Below are positions 18,956 through 27,554 of a stretch of DNA of 64,000 nt, piece by piece. How positions within the stretch are numbered: the first letter of the stretch is position 1; every line of letters begins with the position of its first letter. The notes below the pieces were generated by a model. The model was not told the DNA's origin. It searched no databases and was given only the letters and a program-made list of their open reading frames with translations. Location: contig NZ_VIGW01000013.1 of the NCBI RefSeq assembly GCF_007858435.1, positions 1 to 64,000 on the forward strand, given 5' to 3'. The translations under genes and the position numbers were made by a program. The DNA is from Tsukamurella asaccharolytica. GTDB lineage: Bacteria; Actinomycetota; Actinomycetes; Mycobacteriales; Mycobacteriaceae.

Positions 18956-20242
18956 GTGGCTATCACCGACATCGCGGAATACTCGCACCTGACCGACGCC
19001 GATATCGAGGCGCTCGGTGCCGAACTGGATGCGCTGCGCCGCGAGATCGAGGAGAGCCGCGGCGAGGAGGACGCCAAGTACATCCGTCGCGTGATCAAGA
19101 GCCAGCGCATCGCGGAGACCGCGGGCCGCGTCTTCGGCCTCGGCGCCGGGATGAAGGGCTGGAAGGGCAAGGCCGCGTGGGCCGCCTCCGCCGCGTGCCT
19201 CTCGTACGCCAAGGTGATCGAGAACAACGAGCTCGGCCACAACATCATGCACGGCCAGTGGGACTGGATGAACGATCCGGAGATCCACTCGTCCAGCTGG
19301 GAGTGGGACAGCGCGTCGGACGGCAAGTTCTGGCGGCACACCCACAACTACATGCATCACAAGTACACCAACGTCACCGATATGGACGACGACATCGGCT
19401 ACGGCATCCTGCGCGTCACGCGCGACCAGCCGTGGGAGCCGTACATGCTCCTCAACCCGATCTACAACTTCACGCTGATGGTCGGCTTCCAGTACGGCAA
19501 GGCCGTCCAGCACCTCGAGCTGATGAACGCCCTGAAGGCCATGCTCAACGGTGGTGAGCAGTACGCCGAGTACGACTGGGAGGAGTTCCGGAGTCGGCTC
19601 AAAGTGGTCCTCACCAAGATCGCCAAGCAGACCGCGAAGGACTACGTCCTCTTCCCCGCGATGGCCGTGCCCTTCACCGGTGCCCGCGGCTACAAGAAGG
19701 CCGCCTCGGCCAACCTGGTGGCCAACACCGTGCGCGACGTGTGGGACCACATGACCATCTTCTGCGGTCACTTCCCGGACGACGCCGAGAAGTTCACCAT
19801 CGAGGACATCGAGAACGAGACCCTCCCCGAGTGGTACCTGCGCCAGATGCTGGGCACCGCGAACTTCGAGGGCAGCAATGCGCTGCACTTCATCTCCGGG
19901 CATCTGGGACGCCAGATCGAGCACCACCTGTACCCCGACCTGCCCTCGAACCGCTACAACTACATCAACTCGCGTCTCGTGGAGATCTGCCGGAAGTACG
20001 ACCTGCCGTACAACACCGGCCCGATGTGGAAGCAGTACGCCGAGTCGTGGCGCACCATCATCAAGCTCTCGCTGCCGGACAAGTTCCTCAAGGCCACCGT
20101 CGATGACGCGCCGGAGACGCACTCGAACAAGCGCTTCTACGACGAGAGCGGCAAGACCACCGTGGTCAAGGGCGAGATCGATGCAGATGGCAACCGTCGC
20201 GGCCTGCGCTCGCACGTCGAGGAGCTGGCGGCCGCGAAGTAA
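18956..20242 (+). CDS. Membrane fatty-acid (acyl-CoA) desaturase 2
   Basis: Second tandem paralogue, 428 residues, opening MAITDIAEYSHLTDADIE like the others. The His boxes GHNIMH, HTHNYMHH and QIEHHLYPDLPSNR are intact. It carries an insertion relative to desaturase 1 around residues 190-210 (MNALKAMLNGGEQYAEYDWE). This could shape the membrane entrance or substrate tunnel. GTG at 18956 follows GGGGAA at normal spacing. It has its own palindrome-bearing promoter region. Desaturase 3 follows after 33 bases. Substrate chain length and regioselectivity cannot be read from sequence. Confidence 0.92.
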   Translation: MAITDIAEYSHLTDADIEALGAELDALRREIEESRGEEDAKYIRRVIKSQRIAETAGRVFGLGAGMKGWKGKAAWAASAACLSYAKVIENNELGHNIMHGQWDWMNDPEIHSSSWEWDSASDGKFWRHTHNYMHHKYTNVTDMDDDIGYGILRVTRDQPWEPYMLLNPIYNFTLMVGFQYGKAVQHLELMNALKAMLNGGEQYAEYDWEEFRSRLKVVLTKIAKQTAKDYVLFPAMAVPFTGARGYKKAASANLVANTVRDVWDHMTIFCGHFPDDAEKFTIEDIENETLPEWYLRQMLGTANFEGSNALHFISGHLGRQIEHHLYPDLPSNRYNYINSRLVEICRKYDLPYNTGPMWKQYAESWRTIIKLSLPDKFLKATVDDAPETHSNKRFYDESGKTTVVKGEIDADGNRRGLRSHVEELAAAK

Positions 20243-20263
20243 CGCGGACCGTCGAACTGCGCG

Positions 20264-20275
20264 TAACCTAGAAAC
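20264..20275 (+). promoter_or_regulatory. Possible leaderless -10 element of desaturase 3
   Basis: TAACCT (20264-20269) fits TAnnnT and lies 6 bases before the GTG start of desaturase 3. That gene lacks a Shine-Dalgarno sequence, so the third gene may also be transcribed as its own leaderless mRNA. No convincing -35 is visible. Confidence 0.35.
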
Positions 20276-21694
20276 GTGGCTATCACTGACGTGGGCGAAT
20301 ACGCCCATCTCGATGACGCCGACATCGAGCATCTCGCGATCGAGTTGGACGCGATCCGTGCCGAGGTCGAGGCGGCGCGCGGCGAACGGGACGCGCGGTA
20401 CATCCGCAACGTCATCCGGGCGCAGCGCGCCCTCGAGGCGGCGGGTCGGCTCACGATCCTCGGCTCCAAGAACCGATGGTTCTGGGCTGCGGGCGCGGGG
20501 ATGCTCGGGGTCGCCAAGATCATCGAGAACATGGAGCTCGGGCATAACGTCATGCACGGGCAGTGGGATTGGATGAACGATCCCGAGATCCACTCCACCA
20601 CGTGGGAGTGGGACATGGCCTGTCCCGGTGCGCACTGGAAGCATTCGCACAACTTCCTGCATCACAAGTACACGAACGTCGTGGGCAAGGACCTCGACGT
20701 GGGCTACGGCGTCCTCCGCGTGACCCGCGACGAGCAGTGGGAGGCCAAGCGCTCCGCGCAGTTCCTCAACAACATCTTCCTCGGGCTCACCTTCGAGTGG
20801 GGCATCGCCCTGCACGACATCGAGCTGGCCGAGGCGATCGCCGGCAACAAGCCCTGGCCGCAGACCCGCAAGCAGCTCCGCGAGCTGGGCGTCAAGGCGG
20901 CGCGTCAGCTGGGCAAGGATTTCCTCCTCTACCCGGCGATCAGTAAGGCTGTCGGAGGCTCCTTCGGGCGGACGCTCTCGGCGAACCTCACGGCCAACGT
21001 GGCCCGCAACATCTGGACGTACGTGGTCATCTTCTGCGGCCACTTCCCCGACGGTGCGGAGAAGTTCACCACAGAGTCGATCGTCGACGAGACGCCCGGC
21101 GAGTGGTACCTGCGGCAGATGCTGGGCAGCGCGAACATCTCCGGTGGGCCCGCCATGGATTTCATGACCGGCAATCTGAGCTACCAGATCGAGCACCACA
21201 TGTTCCCGGACCTGCCCTCGAATCGGCTGTCCGAGATCGCGGTCAAGGTGCGCGCGATCTGCGAGAAGTACGACATCCCGTACACCGAGGGGCCACTGCT
21301 GCGGCAGTACTACCTCTCGCAGCGCACCATCGCCAAGCTCTCGCTGCCGGACCGCTGGCTGCGCGCCACGTCCGACGATGCGCCGGAGACCGCGTCCGAG
21401 CTGCGCTTCACTGCGGTGCGCGAGCGCCTGCAGCATGCGCAGGAGGTCGCCCACGAGCGGCTCACGCACGCCCAGGAGGCGGCGCAGGACCGGTTCGCGC
21501 ACGCGCAGGAGAACGCGCACGAGCGGCTGGTGCACGCCCGGGAGGCGGCGCACGCCGCGCAGGAGGAGGTCGAGCGCGTGGGCCTGCGCTCCGCGATCGC
21601 CGAAGCCGCGCGGCACAAGGTGGAGGAGAAGCGGCTCGCGGTCGAGGCGAAGCGGGTGCGTCGCGCCCGCCGCCGGCGCTCGGGCGTGGCGTAG
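20276..21694 (+). CDS. Membrane fatty-acid desaturase 3 with 11-residue-repeat tail
   Basis: Third tandem paralogue, 472 residues, opening MAITDVGEYAHLDDADIE. The His boxes are GHNVMH, HSHNFLHH and QIEHHMFPDLPSNR. It differs by a C-terminal extension from about residue 380: four 11-residue repeats (consensus RLxHAQEAAHE, residues 384-427), then a charged helix and a very basic end. The repeats are predicted to form one long amphipathic helix, like the 11-mer repeats of lipid-surface proteins. It lies 33 bases after desaturase 2. fprA follows after 60 bases that include a small hairpin. Confidence 0.92.
   Translation: MAITDVGEYAHLDDADIEHLAIELDAIRAEVEAARGERDARYIRNVIRAQRALEAAGRLTILGSKNRWFWAAGAGMLGVAKIIENMELGHNVMHGQWDWMNDPEIHSTTWEWDMACPGAHWKHSHNFLHHKYTNVVGKDLDVGYGVLRVTRDEQWEAKRSAQFLNNIFLGLTFEWGIALHDIELAEAIAGNKPWPQTRKQLRELGVKAARQLGKDFLLYPAISKAVGGSFGRTLSANLTANVARNIWTYVVIFCGHFPDGAEKFTTESIVDETPGEWYLRQMLGSANISGGPAMDFMTGNLSYQIEHHMFPDLPSNRLSEIAVKVRAICEKYDIPYTEGPLLRQYYLSQRTIAKLSLPDRWLRATSDDAPETASELRFTAVRERLQHAQEVAHERLTHAQEAAQDRFAHAQENAHERLVHAREAAHAAQEEVERVGLRSAIAEAARHKVEEKRLAVEAKRVRRARRRRSGVA
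21425..21556 (+). repeat. Four tandem 33-base (11-residue) coding repeats
   Basis: Units start at 21425, 21458, 21491 and 21524 and encode RLQHAQEVAHE, RLTHAQEAAQD, RFAHAQENAHE and RLVHAREAAHA. The R-x-x-H-A-x-E core is invariant. The repeats stay in frame at the C-terminus of desaturase 3. The 11-residue period fits an amphipathic alpha-11/3 helix. Confidence 0.9.
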
Positions 21695-21754
21695 ACTCCG
21701 TACTTTGGGCAGCCTAAGGAGGCTGCTGCGCCGTCCGTTTCGGGAGTGTTGTTG

Positions 21755-23122
21755 ATGAAGCCCTTGCGCGTCGCGATCGTGGGTTCCGGGCCGTCGGGGT
21801 TCTTCGCCGCCGGGAACCTGCTGGAGCAGGACGACCTCGAGATCCAGGTCGACGTCTTCGACCGGCTCCCGACGCCCTTCGGCCTGGTCCGCTACGGCGT
21901 CGCGCCCGATCATCCGGCGATCAAGTCGGTCACCAAGATCTTCGACCGCACCGCGCAGCACGAGAACTTCCGCTACTTCGGCAATGTCGAAGTGGCGACC
22001 GACGTCCAGGCCGCCGAGCTGGCGCAGTGGTACGACGCGGTGATCTACGCGATCGGCGCGTCGGGTGGCCGTCGCCTCGAGGTCGACGGTGCCTGGCTCC
22101 CCGGCAACCACCCGTCGAGCGACTTCGTGGGCTGGTACAACGGCCATCCCGATCGCCGCGACCTCGACGTCGACCTGGGGGTCGAGCGCGCTGTCGTGAT
22201 CGGCAACGGCAACGTCGCGCTGGACGCGGCCCGCATCCTCGTCAGCGACGCCGACAAGCTCTCCGGCACCGACATGGCCGAGCACGCGCTGCACGCCCTG
22301 CGCGGCTCTGCGGTGCGCGAGGTCGTCGTCCTGGGCCGGCGCGGCGCCGAGCACGCCGCGTTCACGCCCGCCGAGGTCGCCGAGCTGGGCAAGCTGCCCG
22401 GCGTCGACGTGATCGTCGACCCCGCGGACGTGCCCGCCGAGGACAAGGAGCGCGACAAGGCGCGCCCGCCGGTCGAGCGCAACAACCTCAAGCAGCTGCG
22501 CAGGCTCGCCGCCCAGGAACCCACCGGTGCGGACCGCCGGATCGTGCTGAAGTTCCTGCGCTCCGTGGTAGGCATCGGCGGCGACGACCGTGTGCGTACC
22601 GTCGCCGTCGCCACCAATGAGCTCGTGGCGGGCGAGGACGGCACGGTCGAGGCGCAGCCGACCGGCACCGTCGCCGAACACGAGGCGGGCCTCGTCATCC
22701 ACGCCGTCGGGTACCACGGCACGCCCATCCCCGGCATCCCTTTCGACACGGAGCGGGGCGTCTTCCGCAACGCCGACAGCCGGATCGTCGGCTACGACGG
22801 TGCGCCCCTGCCGGGCCACTACGTGGTCGGCTGGATCAAGCGCGGACCGTCGGGCGTCATCCCCACCAACCGCGACTGCGCGCGCGATACCGTCTCGGTG
22901 CTGCTCGCCGACGTCGCCGCGGGCAGGCTGGCGCGCAGCGACTTCGACGGTGCGCAGGTCGAGAAGCTCATCGTCGACCGGGTGCCGAACCTCGTCGAGT
23001 ACGACGGCTGGGTGGCCATCGACGCGCACGAGACCGCCCTCGCCGAGGAGGACGTGCGTCCCCGGGTGAAGCTGACCAGCGTCGACGCGATGATCGACGC
23101 CGCGCAGGCCGCCGCGCAGTAG
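21755..23122 (+). CDS. fprA: FprA-type NADPH:ferredoxin reductase
   Basis: Adrenodoxin-reductase-like flavoprotein, 455 residues (M. tuberculosis FprA is 456), that reduces ferredoxins with NADPH. The FAD motif is [15 protein letters not shown], the NADPH motif is [13 protein letters not shown], and the C-terminal flavin contact is [21 protein letters not shown] at 21755 has GGGAG 8 bases upstream; the in-frame GTG/TTG codons at 21746-21754 have worse spacing. The leader contains a GCAGCC/GGCTGC hairpin (21709-21726). In M. tuberculosis this gene lies elsewhere; next to three desaturases it could feed them electrons through a ferredoxin. Confidence 0.93.
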   Translation: MKPLRVAIVGSGPSGFFAAGNLLEQDDLEIQVDVFDRLPTPFGLVRYGVAPDHPAIKSVTKIFDRTAQHENFRYFGNVEVATDVQAAELAQWYDAVIYAIGASGGRRLEVDGAWLPGNHPSSDFVGWYNGHPDRRDLDVDLGVERAVVIGNGNVALDAARILVSDADKLSGTDMAEHALHALRGSAVREVVVLGRRGAEHAAFTPAEVAELGKLPGVDVIVDPADVPAEDKERDKARPPVERNNLKQLRRLAAQEPTGADRRIVLKFLRSVVGIGGDDRVRTVAVATNELVAGEDGTVEAQPTGTVAEHEAGLVIHAVGYHGTPIPGIPFDTERGVFRNADSRIVGYDGAPLPGHYVVGWIKRGPSGVIPTNRDCARDTVSVLLADVAAGRLARSDFDGAQVEKLIVDRVPNLVEYDGWVAIDAHETALAEEDVRPRVKLTSVDAMIDAAQAAAQ

Positions 23123-23159
23123 TCTCGCGCCCGCCGACCTCGCCCATCCGAGTACCGTC

Positions 23160-23185
23160 GGAATCGTGCGAGGCACGGCGATGTT
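23160..23185 (+). promoter_or_regulatory. SigH-type promoter of msrA
   Basis: GGAAT (23160-23164), exactly 18 bases, then GTT (23183-23185). This is the consensus GGAAT-N18-GTT for the SigH/SigR thiol-stress sigma factors. Transcription would begin near 23192, 40 bases before the msrA start, and would exclude the longer in-frame start near 23166. SigH itself is encoded at 32883. Methionine sulfoxide reductase is a logical target. Confidence 0.75.
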
Positions 23186-23231
23186 GAAGCGACTAGCGGG
23201 AGCACTCGTCTCCCGGCGGAAGGAGCTGCGC

Positions 23232-23768
23232 ATGACTGACAACGGCACCATCACCACGGCCCCCGGCCGCGAGACGGCGGTCCTGGCAGGCGGATGTTTC
23301 TGGGGCATGCAGGACCTGATCCGCAAGCAGCCGGGCATCGAGTCCACCCGCGTGGGCTACACGGGCGGCACCAATGACCACGCGACGTACCGCAACCATC
23401 CGGGCCACGCGGAGGCCGTCGAGATCGTCTTCGACCCGGCGAAGACCAGCTACCGCGACGTGCTGGAGTTCTTCTTCCAGATCCACGACCCGTCCACCAG
23501 GGACCGGCAGGGCAACGACGTGGGCTCGAGCTACCGCTCGGCGATCTTCCCGCTCAGCGACGAGCAGGAGCGGGTCGCGCGCGACACCATCGCCGATGTC
23601 GACGCGTCGGGCCTGTGGCCGGGGAAGGCCGTGACCACGATCGAGGCGGCGGGCCCGTTCTGGCAGGCCGAGCCGGAGCACCAGGACTACCTGGAGAAGT
23701 ACCCGGACGGCTACACCTGCCACTTCCCGCGGCCCGGCTGGAAGCTCCCCAAGCGCGCGTCCGCGTAG
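23232..23768 (+). CDS. msrA: Peptide methionine-S-sulfoxide reductase MsrA
   Basis: Repairs oxidised methionine (S-sulfoxide) in proteins using thioredoxin. The 178-residue protein has the catalytic motif GGCFWG with C22, then [34 protein letters not shown] (given here only as landmarks) and a C-terminal [10 protein letters not shown] element. ATG at 23232 follows AAGGAG. A consensus SigH promoter lies upstream. The gene converges on rsgA with one base between the stops. Confidence 0.95.
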   Translation: MTDNGTITTAPGRETAVLAGGCFWGMQDLIRKQPGIESTRVGYTGGTNDHATYRNHPGHAEAVEIVFDPAKTSYRDVLEFFFQIHDPSTRDRQGNDVGSSYRSAIFPLSDEQERVARDTIADVDASGLWPGKAVTTIEAAGPFWQAEPEHQDYLEKYPDGYTCHFPRPGWKLPKRASA

Positions 23769-23769
23769 C

Positions 23770-24762
23770 TCAGGCCCAGTCGGGAGTGGCGGTCAGGTCG
23801 GCCAGCAGGCCCCGGACCGCCATCGCCCGACGGTGCGCCGTCCCCTCCAGACGATCCAGGGCGCACTCGGGATCGGCGGGCGGGCCCAGGTGAGCGCACC
23901 CGCGCGGGCAGTCCTCCACCGTCTCGGCGAGGTCGGGGAAGGCGGCGATCACGTCATCGGTGGAGATATGGGCGAGGCCGAAGCTGCGAATGCCCGGAGT
24001 GTCGACGACCCAGCCCCCGTCGGGCAGCCACAGCGCGACCGACTGGGTGGACGTGTGCCGCCCCTTGCCGACTCCTGAGACCACGCCGGTGGCCCGATTG
24101 GCGTCGGGGACGAGGCGGTTGACCAGCGTCGACTTGCCGACGCCGCTGTGTCCGATGAGCGCGGTGAGGCGGCCGGTGAGAAGCTCGTGCGCGGCGTCGA
24201 GCGGGTCGTCGCGGCCGGCGGCGATCACGGTCAGGTCGAGGTCGGCGAACGCGGCGGTGAACTCCTCCGCGTCGGCGAGGTCTCCCTTGGTCAGGCACAG
24301 CACCGGCGTCAGGCCGCCGGCGTAGGCGGCGATGAGGGTGCGCTCGACGAAACCGGTTCGCGGCGGGGGGTCGGCCAGGGCCGTCACGATGAGCAGCTGC
24401 TGCGCGTTCGCGACCACGATCCGCTCGTACGGGTCGGTGTCGTCGGCGGTGCGGCGCAGGACGGTCGACCGCTCGTCGACCCGGACGATGCGCGCGAGCG
24501 TGTCCTTGCGGCCCGTCAGATCGCCGACGACGCCCACGGAATCGCCCACGACGATGGGGGAGCGGCCCAGCTCACGGGCCCGCATGGCGACGATGACCCG
24601 CTCGGGGTCGCCGTCGAGCGCGCAGCCCCACCGGCCGCGGTCGACCGAGATCACCATCGCCGTCGCGGCGTCGCTGTGATCCGGGCGGTTCTTCGTGCGC
24701 GGCCGACTGCTCTTCCCGGGGCGCACCCGGACGTCGGACTCGTCGTACTCGCGCTTACCCAA
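23770..24762 (-). CDS. rsgA: Ribosome small-subunit biogenesis GTPase RsgA
   Basis: Circularly permuted GTPase that helps late 30S maturation. Motifs appear in permuted order: G4 CLTKGD, then G1 GHSGVGKST, then G3 DTPGI. The C-terminal zinc site is CPRGCAHLGPPADPEC. The N-terminal OB-fold region begins around residue 35. It is 330 residues long. The start is TTG at 24762, only 3 bases after the aroA stop, and a GGCGGA element at the end of aroA could serve as ribosome-binding site. aroA-rsgA is therefore one transcript. Confidence 0.92.
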   Translation of the reverse strand: MGKREYDESDVRVRPGKSSRPRTKNRPDHSDAATAMVISVDRGRWGCALDGDPERVIVAMRARELGRSPIVVGDSVGVVGDLTGRKDTLARIVRVDERSTVLRRTADDTDPYERIVVANAQQLLIVTALADPPPRTGFVERTLIAAYAGGLTPVLCLTKGDLADAEEFTAAFADLDLTVIAAGRDDPLDAAHELLTGRLTALIGHSGVGKSTLVNRLVPDANRATGVVSGVGKGRHTSTQSVALWLPDGGWVVDTPGIRSFGLAHISTDDVIAAFPDLAETVEDCPRGCAHLGPPADPECALDRLEGTAHRRAMAVRGLLADLTATPDWA

Positions 24763-24765
24763 GGC

Positions 24766-26052
24766 TCACGATCCGCCGAGGAGCGCGTTCCACAGCGCGG
24801 GGAAGTCCGGCATCGTCTTGGCCGTGGTCGCGATGTCCTCGACCTGCACGCCCGGGGTGACCAGGCCGAGGATGGCGCCGGCGGTGGCCATGCGGTGATC
24901 CGCGTAGCTGTGCCAGACGCCGCCGTGCAGGGTCGCGGGTTCGATGTGCAGTCCGTCCTCCGTCTCGGCACAGCGCCCGCCGAGGGCGGTGATCTCGGCC
25001 GTCAGCGCGGCGAGCCGGTCGGTCTCGTGGCCCCGCAGGTGGGCGATGCCGCGCAGGTGCGACGGGGTGTCCGCGAGCGCGGCGAGCGCGGCCACGGTGG
25101 GGGTGAGTTCGCCGATGTCGCGCAGGTCCCAGTCGAGGCCGTGCAGGTCGCCGGTGCCGCGCGCGGTGAGCGCGCCGGCGGCGTGCGTGACCTCGGCGCC
25201 CATCGCGGCGAGGATGTCGGCGAACTGGACGCCCGGCTGCGTGGACTCCGGATTCCAGTGCGGCACGGTCACGGCGCCGCCGGTGATCGCCGCTGCGGCG
25301 AGGAAGACGGTGGCGTTCGACAGGTCCGGTTCCACCGTCCACTCGTGCGCCCGGACACCGCCCGGAGCGACGCGCCAGGTGTTCGCCTCGGAGGTGTCGA
25401 CCTCGGCGCCCGCGGCGCGCAGCATGTCGACGGTCATCTCGATGTGCGGCATCGACGGCACCGGCTTGCCGTCGTGGTGCACGGTGACGCCCTCGGCGAA
25501 GCTCGGGCCGCTGAGCAGCAGGCCGGAGACGAACTGCGAGCTGGCGGACGCGTCGATGGTGACGGTGCCGCCGCGGATCGGGCCGTCGCCGCGCACGGTG
25601 AACGGCAGGCCGTCGCCGTCGATTCGGGCGCCGAGCCCGCGCAGCGCGTCGAGGACGGTGCCCAGCGGACGGGCCCGGGCCTGCGGGTCACCGTCGAAGG
25701 CGACGGTGCCGCGCGCCCCGGCGGCGAGTGGCGGGAGGAAGCGCATGACGGTGCCGGCGAGGCCGCAGTCGACGTCGCCGCCGTGCAAACGCCCGCCCGA
25801 CACCGCAACCGTGGTGTCGGTAAGGAAGTCGACGCGGGCGCCGAGCGTCTCGAGGGCGCGCGCCATGAGATCGGTGTCGCGGCTGCGGAGGGTGTTCGTC
25901 AGCGTGGACCGCGACGACGCTTGCGCCGCAAGGACGTACGCGCGATTGGTGATCGATTTCGAGCCCGGGAGGGCGACGGTTCCCGTCACCGGACCTGCGG
26001 CGAAGGGCGCGGGCCATAGCTCCAACTGCTCCACGCGCACATCCTTGCACAT
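24766..26052 (-). CDS. aroA: 3-phosphoshikimate 1-carboxyvinyltransferase (EPSP synthase)
   Basis: Sixth step of the shikimate pathway: shikimate-3-phosphate plus PEP gives EPSP. The 428-residue protein shows [41 protein letters not shown], a late SYADHRMA and [14 protein letters not shown]. The LAGTVMRF variant of the usual NAGTA(M)R region is typical of actinobacteria. ATG at 26052 has GAGG upstream; in-frame GTGs at 26040 and 26034 are alternatives. It is followed by rsgA and divergent from the secreted protein at 26123. Confidence 0.95.
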   Translation of the reverse strand: MCKDVRVEQLELWPAPFAAGPVTGTVALPGSKSITNRAYVLAAQASSRSTLTNTLRSRDTDLMARALETLGARVDFLTDTTVAVSGGRLHGGDVDCGLAGTVMRFLPPLAAGARGTVAFDGDPQARARPLGTVLDALRGLGARIDGDGLPFTVRGDGPIRGGTVTIDASASSQFVSGLLLSGPSFAEGVTVHHDGKPVPSMPHIEMTVDMLRAAGAEVDTSEANTWRVAPGGVRAHEWTVEPDLSNATVFLAAAAITGGAVTVPHWNPESTQPGVQFADILAAMGAEVTHAAGALTARGTGDLHGLDWDLRDIGELTPTVAALAALADTPSHLRGIAHLRGHETDRLAALTAEITALGGRCAETEDGLHIEPATLHGGVWHSYADHRMATAGAILGLVTPGVQVEDIATTAKTMPDFPALWNALLGGS

Positions 26053-26122
26053 GAGACAGACCTCACCGCGTGCTACCTTGCTGGGCGGAACAGGTCAGGT
26101 CATCACCGCCGGGAGATCTTCG

Positions 26123-27019
26123 ATGAAGCGCACTTCTACGTTCGTGGGCAGGACCGTCGTGTCCGTCGCCGCCGTCGCCACCCTTGCGGGTGTCCTCGCA
26201 CCGGTCGCGTCGGCCGATCCGAAGCCCGGCGATCCCAAGCCCGCCGGGGCCCCGGTCAACAGGGCGGGTGAGCTGGTGATCGGCTCCGGCAACCTCCCTG
26301 ACGGCATGAACTTCGGCGGCGCGGTGCTCTCCGGTGCCGCCGCGAGCTGGAACGGCGCATGGGCGTCGCTGAACACCGCGGCCGTCACGCCGGCCGAGTG
26401 CAAGGTCCTGTACGCGGGCCTGCCCATCCCGAAGGGCACCGACACCGCGCAGACCAATGGCTCCGCCCGTGGCGTCAATTGGTCGATGGTCGTCTCGAAG
26501 TTCGCGATCGACGTCGCACCGCTCCGTGCGGCCCTCCCCAAGTGCGGCACCTTCAAGGCCGTCCGCGACGGCGCCACCTCCGAGGTCAGCGTGCGCTCGA
26601 TCGCCGTCACCGGCGCCTCCGACGGCCTGGGCCTGGAGTTCACCACCAAGACCCGGCGCGGCAACCAGGTGGAGTACCTGCAGTCGCGGCAGTACACCGC
26701 GGTGGTCAACGGCGTCACGATGTCGCTGCGCGGCGGTCGCCAGTCCCGCGAGCCCGCGCCCTTCGTCGGCGCCGACGACCAGCTGGCCGTCGACCTGCTC
26801 GGCGTGCAGAGCTCGATCCTGAAGAACCCGCCGCAGCCCACCGCCGCCCCCGCCCCCGCTCCTGCGGCGAGCGGGTCCGCGAAGCCGGCCGCCCCGGCTC
26901 CGTCCGCGAAGCCGGGCGCTCCGTCGGCGAAGCCCGCCGCCCCCGCTGCTCCGGGCGCACCCGCCGCCCGCCCGGCACCGGCACCGGCCTCGTCGCCGGC
27001 GCCGCAGCCCGCACGCTGA
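26123..27019 (+). CDS. Secreted protein with Pro/Ala-rich tail, unknown function
   Basis: A 298-residue exported protein. The signal peptide (residues 1-32) ends VASADP. A globular part (about 50-235) holds two Cys residues (TPAECKVLY and LPKCGTF), probably disulfide-linked, and the segment QTNGSARGVNWSMVVSKF. From about residue 238 the tail is a run of Pro, Ala, Lys and Ser (for example SAKPAAPAPSAKPGAP), which may span the cell wall. ATG at 26123 has GGGAG 7 bases upstream. I do not recognise a family. Codon use is normal for the region. Confidence 0.75.
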   Translation: MKRTSTFVGRTVVSVAAVATLAGVLAPVASADPKPGDPKPAGAPVNRAGELVIGSGNLPDGMNFGGAVLSGAAASWNGAWASLNTAAVTPAECKVLYAGLPIPKGTDTAQTNGSARGVNWSMVVSKFAIDVAPLRAALPKCGTFKAVRDGATSEVSVRSIAVTGASDGLGLEFTTKTRRGNQVEYLQSRQYTAVVNGVTMSLRGGRQSREPAPFVGADDQLAVDLLGVQSSILKNPPQPTAAPAPAPAASGSAKPAAPAPSAKPGAPSAKPAAPAAPGAPAARPAPAPASSPAPQPAR

Positions 27020-27021
27020 TC

Positions 27022-27039
27022 CCTGAACTATCGTTCAGG
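27022..27039 (+). promoter_or_regulatory. SoxR box upstream of soxR
   Basis: CCTGAAC-TATC-GTTCAGG is an 18-base palindrome with 8 of 9 pairs matching, the length and outline of known SoxR sites (CCTCAAG-type arms). It ends 13 bases before the soxR start. A TAGTGT -10 follows immediately at 27040. MerR-family activators bind such dyads within long promoter spacers, so autoregulation is inferred. Confidence 0.7.
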
Positions 27040-27052
27040 TAGTGTTCGCGGG

Positions 27053-27505
27053 GTGGAGACCACCCGGGAGTTCAGCGTCGGCCAGTTGTCCGCGCGCAGC
27101 GGCGTCGCGGTCTCCGCGCTGCACTTCTACGAGCGCGAGGGGCTGATCTCCGCGCGGCGCACCACCGGCAACCAGCGGCGGTACCCGCGGGAGATGCTGC
27201 GTCGCGTGGCCTTCATCCGGATCAGCCATCGCGTGGGCATCCCGCTCGCGACGATCAGGGAGGCCCTGGAGACGCTGCCCGACGGCCGCACGCCGACGAA
27301 GGCCGACTGGGAGCGGCTGTCGCGCCACTGGCACGACGACCTCTCGCACCGGATCGACGAGCTCACCCGGCTGCGCGACAACCTCACCGACTGCATCGGC
27401 TGCGGATGCCTGTCCATGGCCTCCTGTGCCCTCGCGAACCCGCACGACGCCCTCGCCACCACCGGTGTCGGCCCGCGTCGTCTCTTCGACGAGTTCGAGG
27501 CGTAG
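27053..27505 (+). CDS. soxR: Redox-sensitive transcriptional activator SoxR
   Basis: MerR-family regulator with a [2Fe-2S] cluster, oxidised by redox-cycling compounds. The 150-residue protein has the MerR helix-turn-helix (FSVGQLSARSGVAVSALHFY; RRYPREMLRRVAFI), a dimerisation helix and the SoxR cluster motif CxxCxCx5C at C114, C117, C119 and C125. GTG at 27053 follows GGGG. A SoxR-type palindrome lies directly upstream. In actinobacteria SoxR usually controls a few genes handling redox-active small molecules; its targets beyond itself are not obvious in this window. Confidence 0.93.
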   Translation: METTREFSVGQLSARSGVAVSALHFYEREGLISARRTTGNQRRYPREMLRRVAFIRISHRVGIPLATIREALETLPDGRTPTKADWERLSRHWHDDLSHRIDELTRLRDNLTDCIGCGCLSMASCALANPHDALATTGVGPRRLFDEFEA

Positions 27506-27554
27506 CGCGCCCCGACGAGCGGAACCTGTCGGTGTCCCGTCGTACGCTGAGGGC

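Noticed and set aside
21709-21726. GCAGCC/GGCTGC hairpin before fprA as a terminator or riboswitch
   Set aside because: Only 6 base pairs, no T tract, and no further conserved structure visible.
18893-23347. A very long open frame (1484 codons) on the minus strand across the desaturase cluster
   Set aside because: It is antisense to three desaturases, fprA and part of msrA, all with conserved motifs. It is low-complexity (Val, Arg, His, Leu) and arises because GC-rich DNA has few stops.
24148-26019. Long plus-strand frames opposite rsgA and aroA
   Set aside because: The minus-strand frames carry clear GTPase and EPSP synthase motifs; the plus-strand products are Arg/Gly/Ala-rich shadows.
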